From Cristatella mucedo (lineage: Eukaryota > Bryozoa > Phylactolaemata > Cristatellidae): a stretch of DNA of 64,000 bases. The stretch is from contig WPIO01000112.1 of NCBI GenBank assembly GCA_009760855.2, positions 1,285,670-1,349,669 of the forward strand, read 5' to 3'. The translations under genes were made by a program, and so were the position numbers. Under the pieces are notes generated by a model. It did not search any database. It was not told where the DNA came from and was given only the letters and a program-made list of their open reading frames with translations. Below are positions 56,627 through 64,000 of the stretch, piece by piece (position 1 is the stretch's first letter; each line of letters begins with the position of its first letter).

Positions 56627-57750
56627 TTAAGTAACCACTTCGTCTAAGTCGTTGGGCGAATATCCATTCAGAGCCACAAGCTTTTTAACCTCTGGTGTCT
56701 CACTTAAGCTATCCAGCTGCTTGCCAAGCACTTTGAGCAGCAACCTCAAAGTCGCCAGCTGGTTCAGGAAATCAGGGTCGCTGGCCAAATCTGTAATGCT
56801 GCTGATGTATGCTGAGGCATGCTGAACTGACATATGCAGCTGCTCGGCCACGCTTTGCAGTGCGACAGCACTCTCTTCTAGCTAGTCGTAGCATTCTTGC
56901 TCTTCGCTTTTATAAAGCTTTTGCTTACATCCTACACTGCATACTTCTTCTTCGTCCTCAGCTCGTCCAGGTAAAAGAGTCGAGCAGATCGGATGCCTCT
57001 GACCAGAGTTCTGGCCCAAAGCAGCTGCATAGACTTTGCTTTTACACCCTGAAGTAGATGCTGCATTCCCACTCGTGCATCCTTAAAAATGCTTTGGTTT
57101 TTGGTTCTTTTAGTGGCTGTGCAACCGAGTGTCCCAGACCCAGGCACTGTGGGAGGCAGTCGGTGCACTTGGCTTTCTTGAAATCAAAGCACAGCAGTGC
57201 CACAGGCTTCCGGTGCTGCAGGCGCTGCTGGGGCCATGAGGCTTGCAGCACTTTACTAATGCTCTAGATCTGATCAATGGCAACAATCACCTGATCCGAA
57301 TTGCATCGGCTATGGCCTGGCAAGCAGGCTGAGCACAGGGATCTCTGGCACTGCATACACCAGTCGTCTGCCTGCTTGTCCGGCTTGTCATCCTCAGCAA
57401 ACAGTACAACTAGGAGCCTCTCTCACAGCTGTTGTAAGTCTCCCCAAGTTGGCAATGAAGCTGTCGTGATGCTTTGGTGTACTGGTGTTGGCGACTACTT
57501 TGCAAGCAGGGCAGAGCATGATGCTCGTTGAGCCCTCTGCAGATGTGAATGCTTGCTCTGCACATCGACTGCAGCAGCTGTGCAAGCACAGCAGAAGCAG
57601 CTGCTGCTCTGCAATTTGTCCGCAAGCGAGGCAAGACCGCAGGTGGTCGTCCATCAATACAAGTAGGTGCATCTCAAGATCTGGTGCTATCACTGGTTTC
57701 GAAAAGGCACTAACCAAACGTCTGGCTGGTAGATCAGCTACAAAATTCAA
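56627..57750 (-). pseudogene. TRIM-like RING/B-box fragment
   Basis: Minus strand. The RING-like part (57750-57394) has CLACGQ, LCLHSCCSRCAEQ and LCPAC, giving C-x2-C ... C-x-H-x2-C-C-x2-C ... C-x2-C spacing. After a frame change at about 57395 comes WCMQCQRSLCSACLPGHSRC, a B-box-like cluster, then a stop at 57267 and a second Cys-rich block (LLCFDFKKAKCTDCLPQCLG). A helical tail follows (VAEQLHMSVQHASAYISSIT, LLKVLGKQLDSLSETPEVKK) ending at 56627. RING-B-box-coiled coil is the TRIM E3-ligase layout. TTTCTTCTCCTTGAATTTTGTAG just upstream of 57730 could be a splice acceptor. At least two frame changes and one stop suggest a pseudogene. Confidence 0.65.
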
Positions 57751-58006
57751 GGAGAAGAAACAAATCGTGATAACAAGGGATGAAACAAAAAATATTATAC
57801 AGCAGACATTGTGAAAAGACAGGTGTGTAGAAAAGCATATTGATAATAGCCTAGCACGATAATTAAAACATAAGCATCTCTTAATTGCCTTCCCAGAAAG
57901 GATAAAAAATGGATCACAATGAAAATTTAAGCTTTTTTCAAATCAAAAATCATATATTCAACCCTACTCCACTTTGAGGACATAATGAATCAAGATGGCC
58001 ACCAGC

Positions 58007-58010
58007 GTAT
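58007..58010. repeat. Target-site duplication GTAT, left
   Basis: GTAT immediately precedes the TGTAACGCCG terminus and is repeated after ...GCGCTACA at 59658-59661. Confidence 0.75.
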
Positions 58011-59657
58011 TGTAACGCCGAAGGCTCGGCGGGGTAGGCTTGACCTGCCGCTTACCTAGCGGCGTAGCCTATCGCCTAATGCCATTCGGTGCGCGTCTAC
58101 GCGCAATAAGCTGGCCGCCACGAAACGAGCGTTTCTGGCGCTGACCTGCCTACCGTTACTAAAGGGGGTCGTGAGTCCGCGGGGTGAATTGGAAGCGAGA
58201 CACACAGATTGGGGATTTTACTGAACTTTATTCGCAAGCGCACAAAGTCGCCGTGCGTCTAGTTCAGCTTTATCTCCACACTCCTCGCACGTTCTCAACT
58301 GCACCAACACTCTTGCGGAGGGAATAATCCTCCACACTAAGCGCGACCCGGACCCTAAACCCTAACCGGTGAACTAGGAATCCGTTCCCACCTGTGCCGA
58401 GGGAATACCCCAAATACGCCAACGTAAACACTCTTGCGGAGGGAATACTCCTCCGCACTGAAGCGCATACCGGAGTCTAAACCCTGACCGGTGAACTAGA
58501 ACTCGGTTTCCACCAGTGCGACCGGAATACTCCACACACGCCAACTCAAGCACTCTTGCGGAGGAAATACTTCTTCACACTGGGGCTGCTTACGTGTATA
58601 ATGGGAAACGACCCAAATAGACAGAGCCCGAACCAGAGTCTGAACCCTGACCGGTGAACTAGAACTCGGTTTCCAACAGTGTGGCAGGAATACTTCACAC
58701 ACGCCACCTCGAGCACTCTTGCGGAGGGAATACTTCTCCACACTGGGGCTGCTTACGAGTATAATGGGAAACGACCCAAATAGACGGAGCCTGAACCAGA
58801 GTCTAAACCCTGACCGGGAACTAGAACTCGGTTTCCACCAGTGCGGCAGGAATACTCCACACACGCCAACTCAAGCACTCCTGTGGAGAAAATACTTCTC
58901 CACACTGAAGCGCGAACCGGAGCCCAAACCCTACCCGGAGAACTAGGGCTCCACAGACGCCAACTACGCCTAGCTCGCACCGGCAAAACCCTATGCCGAG
59001 ACCACGTGCTAGCGCGAACACACAAAACACGAAAGAACACAAAATGCCAGCCCGGGCGCGATACGACCGTTTTCGGTGGAGTTCCACCGAATCCTCTTAG
59101 AGCTGTCTCGTCCTGTCCCGTCCATTGTCGGCGGACAGCCCGCCCTCCTCCCTCGCTTTTAGAGAAACGAGTGCCCGACGGCGTCGAGGCGCAGAGCCGG
59201 ACCAAAGACAAAAGACACGAGGCAAAAGACCCAGAGCGAGCGTCGCTCGACTCTTAAATACTTGGCTGAGACAATGGGGCAAGAGCTTAGTGGTATTGGG
59301 CCCGACACCATGGCCCATTACGGTGAGGAATTAATACCGGCACTAGGCCACTGGAATTTCCCCTCTGTCCAGCTTGAATGGCGAATGGGTTCCAGACGAT
59401 TCTTTTTAGACAGAGTGATGGCGAAGGTTGACAGGCCAGCCAACATCGATCAGCCGCTCCCGCGGGTATCGGACCAATTCCAAAGGCCGCCTCGCCACCG
59501 CTGGTCAGAGAGCTTCCTGGCTTGCTCTTAAGCGCTTCCTCTCTAACCGCACTGACGCTCCTCTCTGGCTCACTGCTCCAGGACAAAGGGGCTCTAGCCC
59601 GCCGCCGAACAGCTCTTGTTCGCGCTAAAATTCAGTCAAAGCCAGCAGGGCGCTACA
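58011..59657. mobile_element. Solo LTR of an LTR retrotransposon
   Basis: Begins TGTAACGCCG and ends GGGCGCTACA, with TG...CA termini and a partly inverted-repeat end (TGTA/TACA). It is flanked by GTAT on both sides. There is no internal gag-pol DNA, so it fits a solo LTR left by LTR-LTR recombination. The 4-bp duplication suits Gypsy-like elements. AATAAA on the minus strand (58227-58232) would leave a plausible U5, so minus orientation is favoured; CTTAAATAC at 59252 is a weak alternative promoter for plus. It has a GC-rich 3' part and an internal minisatellite. Confidence 0.75.
58265..58965. repeat. Minisatellite inside the LTR, 118-164 bp units
   Basis: ACCGGTGAACTAG-type starts occur at about 58362, 58486, 58647, 58811 and 58929 (spacing 124, 161, 164, 118). 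Units carry CTCGGTTTCCACCAGTG, ACTCTTGCGGAGGGAATACT and, in the long units only, an extra ~42 bp with GGGGCTGCTTACG.GTATAAT. ORFs over it are repeat translations. Confidence 0.9.
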
Positions 59658-59661
59658 GTAT
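59658..59661. repeat. Target-site duplication GTAT, right
   Basis: Directly follows the CTACA end of the LTR and matches 58007-58010. Confidence 0.75.
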
Positions 59662-60389
59662 CCTGGCCAACGTTGCTGTCCCCAGTGCATTTTGATTGCT
59701 AGTCTAATCTTACATATCAACAGGACATCGATCCGAAACATGATGCCAATAGTGTCCTGTAATTTCTTCGACAGATCACCTTGTTGAACATGCTTGCAGT
59801 GGCCAAGTCAGAGCACGGACCCAAACCTGGTTGAAATCTTAGTGACAAGGGTTCAACGTCTGCTGAGAGCTTCAGACACGCATAAAACATCCTGGGCGAA
59901 TTACAAAACAAATTTCAACCGGTATCACATCCTATACTATCCTATAACTCGTGAAGTCCAAGCTAGCCCGAATAGCAGAAATTGCCACTAATCTGGGAGG
60001 GGCCACATTCTACTAGATGTAGTGTTTCTACTGCCAATGCTATGGTGGTTGTGTGAACAAATTGCGTGTTGGACTGTTTTGTTTACTGTGGCATCAATTT
60101 CTCTCGTCTGAACGCTCTGTGGGGACTTACAAACTGCCTACAGCAATAGTTGACAAGGCGGCCAAAATCAGAGTGGGTTCAGAAAAAGCACATGGCTGCT
60201 AGTATAGATATACTGAAGAGCTTTCAGCCCAAGAGGTGACTTAAGTGCTAGCCAGGAGAAACAACTGCGACTGTTAGCATGCGATTGCCTGATATACTAC
60301 ATCCTGTAATAGGACTAAGCATAAGAAACGTCCAGACACATTAGAACTGCTGGACAAGTATGCCAAAAGATTTACTATAAAATGCACGG
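59662..60389. other. No recognisable feature
   Basis: No ORF or repeat match of note. Confidence 0.4.
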
Positions 60390-60655
60390 TTTCAGCATCT
60401 GGGTGCCTGCGATTCGTCTTGCATATGCTTATGCTTGCTGACACTGTGAACGCTGCCACTAACCGACGTTACATGCTGACCCTGTGCATTTCACCCCTAA
60501 CCACATTATTCTTGTCGTATATTTAGCATGCTACCACTAACAGTTTGATCGTGCATCCTTTGCAGCAAATGTAAATTGGCTGTCAAGATATTGAGTTCTC
60601 CGAGGGCGACACATACAATTTAGTATTATCATTATATTATTACACCACTATTTGA
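60390..60655 (+). mobile_element. LINE family A 3' end, diverged
   Basis: CTGCGATTCGTCTTGCATATG, CATGCTGACCCTGTGCAT and TGCAGCAAATGTAAA are recognisable. The stem-loop is mutated (ATTGGCTGTCAAGATATTGAG) and the terminal ATT run is weak. Confidence 0.75.
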
Positions 60656-61189
60656 AAAACCGAGATGGAGTGAAGCCGCAAAATTTAAATCGACTAGAAG
60701 CTATGGGCGAATGTATATTTAGAGCCCTCTATGTTTATGAAAAGGGAACCCATATCATTGCCGTGTGAGGCGCCTGCAATATTCGTTTTGTCGGCCACCT
60801 GCAAACAACGACACTGATTAGGTGCTCCGTGTTTACGAAACGGAATTTAAGATCTCAGCCCAGCACAACAGCCAAATACAAACTCTACCGCCTGCGGTGC
60901 CGACGAATTGGTGTGGGGATCATGTGGCTCTACCATTGCCCCCAGTGCATTACTGACTTTTCACCAGATGATTTTAGTTCTCATTCGCATGTCACCAATA
61001 ATGATGTGTCAAAACACAATTGCCAATTAAAATTGCTGAGTATTAAGCATTGGAAATGTGTTAAGCTCCTACTTAAGGAGATCAAGACATAAACTTACAT
61101 TACCAAAATCTTGGCAGGTGAGATCAAAAACGGATTGATGGTGAGTGATTGAAGGGATTCACGCTTGGTCCAGGCAATGTTTTCGTGGT
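60656..61189. other. Unassigned; one 87-codon ORF
   Basis: The plus ORF 60829-61092 contains LYHCPQCITDF and many His/Lys residues. A single CPxC is not enough to call a zinc finger. No function assigned. Confidence 0.25.
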
Positions 61190-61700
61190 CTATTGACTCT
61201 ATGATTTAGTTGCCATGTCGCACCATGTCTCGCCAACCAGCACTGGCTTCCAAACAAACAGCGTATCGACTTAAAGCTTCTGTCACTTACTTTTTGATCC
61301 CTTCACTCTCTGGCTCCAGCATACCCATAAGAACAACTTTCTCACCAAGCGAAGAATCGCTATTCTCGGACTCAAATCGTTAGGCCATATCTGGTGCAAA
61401 CATAAAATATGTTGGAAACCATGAATTTAGTTCCCATGCTCCTGAAACCTGGAAGTCACTACCGCCGTGTGTCACAACGTTACCTGACATGACGACTTTT
61501 AAAAAGAGGCTTAAAATACACCTGTTGTGATTCGTTCTTCGTGTGCATCCACCTGCTTACACTATGCCTGCTGATTGCTTATATTAGCACCAATCATCTG
61601 GTAATGTTTTCCATATAGCAACTGTATGGTGCCAAGACAGTGATTAGTTTCCTGAGGGCACAATGCAAATGAATTTTTATTATTATTATTCTTATTGGTT
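61190..61700 (+). mobile_element. LINE family A-like RT C-terminus to 3' end, very decayed
   Basis: CACCATGTCTCGCCAACCAGCACTGG, TCACTTACTTTTTGATCCCTTCA and CCTGAAACCTGGAAGTCACTACC correspond to the C-terminal ORF of family A. It ends GAGGGCACAATGCAAATGA and (ATT)n. Divergence is the highest among family-A-like copies. Confidence 0.75.
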
Positions 61701-62265
61701 CTCGCCTCCTGATATAGAGCACTCTAACGAGTGTTCATGTTCGTTGCAGAATTCTTCAAAAAACCGATTTTCTTGCGAACATCCCATATCCAAACGATAC
61801 AGCTGAGACCTGCTTAAAGTTATTATGATTATTTAACCATAACGCGTAAGAAATTACGTGCCTATGGATATCTAAACGCTCATCGCTTCGGACTGCTGGG
61901 TCTCCCAAGCCGGCGGCCGCCTTAGCTACGCCGGCACCTAGTAATCTGCATGTTAGTTATTATCGTCAGCACATGTTATCGCTTCGTAATCGTAGGTGAA
62001 ATGCATTCCTAGATAGTATTGCTGTTTCTAAGATTCGAACTATGCATTAACAAAAGAAAAGCAGCCCGGAGCCACCAGAGTAGCCGGAACCACCAGCTCA
62101 AAAGCAGCTCCTTGGGCAAGTGCTTGCAAGCTGCCTACCCTCTCGTTTGGTATTCATTGCATTGTCTCAAACCGCTCAGCACGTTCCTGCCAATGCATCA
62201 CTTTGAATCTCTGTAACTTAGCGATCATCAGGCCTGTTATAACTCCATCTGCCAGACTTAAGGCT
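61701..62265. other. No recognisable feature
   Basis: Short ORF 62019-62216 without motif. Confidence 0.35.
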
Positions 62266-63283
62266 TGCCTTTGGAATCCCCACTCAACGTGTAATAAACC
62301 TCAGGTAATAAGCGACCTTATTTCTGACAATGGTCTCGACCTGCTCGCCCTAACTAAAACTTGGCTAAAATCGATTAAATGCCCGACAATTAAAAACGCT
62401 TCTGCAAATGGTTCCCGACTTGCTTCAGAACATCCTCTGACCTGAATACATTCAAAAGGAACTTAAAAACACTTATTTACGCCAGCATTTTCAGTGGGTC
62501 CCTGTGACTCGTCCTTCACGTGCTCCTTCTTGCTGACACTGTGCATGCTGCCACTAACCACAACTGCATGCTGACCGTATGCATGTGACCCCTAAGCATG
62601 TTATTCATTTTGTTAGTTCATCAAGCATGATATTACTCACCATTTAATTGCATTTCCCTTTGCAGCAAATGTAAAGCGCCTTGAGAGAGATTCAGTTACC
62701 TGAGGGCGCTTTATCAAGTGCATTATTATTATTACTATCTTTGTTACTAATTCTTTCAAATCCCCAGATCAATCAAAACTGGAGGTGGAGTTGCTGTTAT
62801 CATGAGCTCGAAATTCAACTTCAAGCCATTTGCAGTAACCTCGAAGCAGTCTTTTGAATCAATTGTCTTGGTCTCAATCAAAAACAAGCTATAGATAGTA
62901 GCAGTAGTCTATAGCCCATCAGGTACCAAATCCTCATTTATCTCAGATTTCTCCGATCTCGTTTCCATTATGTTTGCAAAAAATTGATCCTTCCACGTTA
63001 TGGGGGATTTCAACGTTCACTTTGATAACTTATCTGACACCTTCAGCACTGAATGTCGTGCATTGACTTACTCATTGTCTGTTGTGGCTCATGCTCAAGG
63101 CCCTACTCACACAAAAAAGGGTCAAACACTCGACCAGATTTTCTCATTACAAATGAACTTTTCATCATTAATGATTACCAAATCCTGCTTATCTGACCGC
63201 ATGCAGATCTCTCTAAATCTACCGTGTGTGCCCACCTCTTCTTCTAAAATAACCTGTGAATCTCGAAACCTCTAGACCCTTGA
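62266..63283 (+). mobile_element. LINE endonuclease domain, split by another LINE tail
   Basis: VISDLISDNGLDLLALTKTW (62305-62364) is the N-terminal endonuclease segment. It resumes at 62746 with SIKTGGGVAVI-type sequence, then VYSPSGTKSSFISDFSD (62910-62960), GDFNVHFDNLSDTFSTE (63003-63055, GDFN intact), AQGPTHTKKGQTLDQIFS (63095-63150) and LSDRMQISLNLPCV (63187-63230). Stops at about 62892 and 62985 and frame changes are present. The usual linker and RT are missing. Confidence 0.85.
62410..62746 (+). mobile_element. LINE family A 3' end nested in an endonuclease fragment
   Basis: Starts CGACTTGCTTCAGAACATCC (ORF C-terminus), UTR with CATGCTGACCGTATGCATG, clean stem-loop AAAGCGCCTTGAGAGAG...CTGAGGGCGCTTT at 62672-62713 and ATTATTATTATTA. 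Confidence 0.9.
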
Positions 63284-63317
63284 TGGTCGCACGGGGTCGG
63301 AGACGCAGGAGCCCTAC

Positions 63318-63426
63318 CGACGAGAGGCACGACGACTTTGAACTTCCTGCTCTCAATGAGCTCCTTGATCAGATACAGATAGTCGATGAAGCAATTGGTG
63401 TCAGCGATTAAGAGTGCCGGCTCTAT
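63318..63426 (-). CDS. Probable exon of an SMG5/SMG6 (EST1)-type PIN domain
   Basis: 109-bp minus-strand exon. GTGTAG just before it would be the acceptor and CTCGTCG|GTAGGG the donor. It encodes IEPALLIADTNCFIDYLYLI followed by KELIESRKFKVVVPLV. 'DTNCFIDxLxxxxxLxxSxxxxxVVPLxVIxELD' is the hallmark start of the PIN domain in SMG6/EST1A and SMG5, nonsense-mediated-decay factors; D of DTN is the first metal-binding residue of active PIN nucleases. The split codon G|.. at the donor fits the Val that normally follows PLV. No other exon was found between it and the window end, so it may be a real intron-rich gene or a lone remnant. SMG5 versus SMG6 cannot be decided. Confidence 0.6.
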
Positions 63427-63434
63427 CTACACTC

Positions 63435-63660
63435 TGATCGGTCCGTTCTCCTTGTCGATCAAGGAGCCTGGAGAGGGGAGAGCGAGGCAAAAGTGGAGAC
63501 GTGCGATCGGTAGCCCGAGTAGCAGCGATCGCTCCATGCTGCTCAAGTTCCAAGAAAGTAAGGTCAAAGTTAAACCAACAGCTGATGGCAAGCCTATTGG
63601 CATTAGTTGCTGCTTCTAAGTCAACAGTGCTATACACTAGCTCTCACGCACACACAAGCT
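63435..63660. other. Unassigned sequence upstream of the PIN exon
   Basis: Opposed ORFs of 77 and 78 codons (63386-63619 plus; 63401-63637 minus) overlap and have no motif. It would be intron if the PIN exon is genuine. Confidence 0.3.
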
Positions 63661-63673
63661 TGCACACTCGCAT

Positions 63674-63674
<1 letters not shown>

Positions 63675-63711
<37 letters not shown>

Positions 63712-63742
63712 ACACACTCGCACGTGCACACACACACACACA
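63675..63742. repeat. (CA)n microsatellite, imperfect
   Basis: ACACAC runs with GCACGTGC and AGAC interruptions. Confidence 0.95.
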
Positions 63743-64000
63743 AAAACACTCACTTTATGTAGAGGGCAAGGTCCGAAAACATTTCGTGCAGGTAGGGCTA
63801 CAAGCACAATTATTGAAGAGTTCGACGCGAAATCGTTGCGTATTAAAAGAAGAACTCAGCAGTTGGTCGTCGAGTGAAATTACGACGTTCTTTTTTTGTT
63901 GATGCAGCGGTCAGTTAGTGTAGGAACAGTGGCCGTCGGTCTGTGGCCGTGTCATCGCCATCACGTGGTATCCATCCCCCCAGCCAAAGTTCCGTCTGCC

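Noticed and set aside
58350-58380. Second telomere-like site
   Set aside because: Only two CCCTAAA-like units, part of the LTR minisatellite.

Overview
This window looks like repeat-dense, intron-poor intergenic DNA from a eukaryote, most likely an invertebrate metazoan. Bacteria are excluded by tRNA-derived SINEs, CR1/L2-like LINEs, long microsatellites, spliced exons, a RING/B-box (TRIM-like) fragment and Polinton-type integrase and fibre remnants. The species cannot be named from this sequence. No intact host gene is visible; most coding sequence belongs to mobile elements and carries stops and frameshifts.

Layout. 1-5.6 kb: a LINE copy with a CT/AG microsatellite inside its RT, GC-rich DNA, a 30-unit CGG array, and a dispersed repeat split by a LINE tail plus a 0.6 kb compound microsatellite. 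6.06-9.95 kb: a large foldback element with about 840-bp inverted arms and a core of degenerate repeats at about 170-bp spacing. 9.96-17.05 kb: two LINE copies, an inverted C-rich/G-rich pair and an interstitial CCCTAAA array. 17.3-26.4 kb: two diverged copies of a module that each carry, on the minus strand, two members of an unusual gene family with a SFDNxR motif; LINEs and SINEs interrupt them. 26.4-28.3 kb: a LINE endonuclease fragment, an unidentified ORF, and AT-rich DNA.

28.4-34.3 kb: a decayed Polinton/adintovirus-like segment with a packaging-ATPase-like fragment and a plus-strand fibre-like gene. 34.4-39.2 kb: another SFDN-family fragment and nested LINEs and SINEs. 40.2-44.1 kb: a third copy of the module, split by a family-B LINE. 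48.5-51.6 kb: a second Polinton-like remnant with an HNH/AP2 endonuclease and an integrase cut in two by a LINE. 52.8-53.2 kb: a second copy of the foldback arm. 56.6-57.8 kb: the TRIM-like fragment. 58.0-59.7 kb: a solo LTR with a 4-bp target duplication and an internal minisatellite. 60.4-63.3 kb: LINE pieces. 63.3-63.4 kb: one probable exon of an SMG5/SMG6-type PIN domain.

Two LINE families dominate. Family A ends in a GCGCC/GGCGC stem-loop followed by (ATT)n. Family B ends near GGAGTTACAGACGGAGATAC followed by ATTACATTA. A tRNA-like SINE (SINE1) shares the family-A tail stem-loop, which suggests it is mobilised by that LINE. The nesting order gives a relative history of insertions and duplications. 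The candidates for something undescribed are the repeated SFDN gene module, the 170-bp-periodic foldback element, and the paired Polinton-like remnants.
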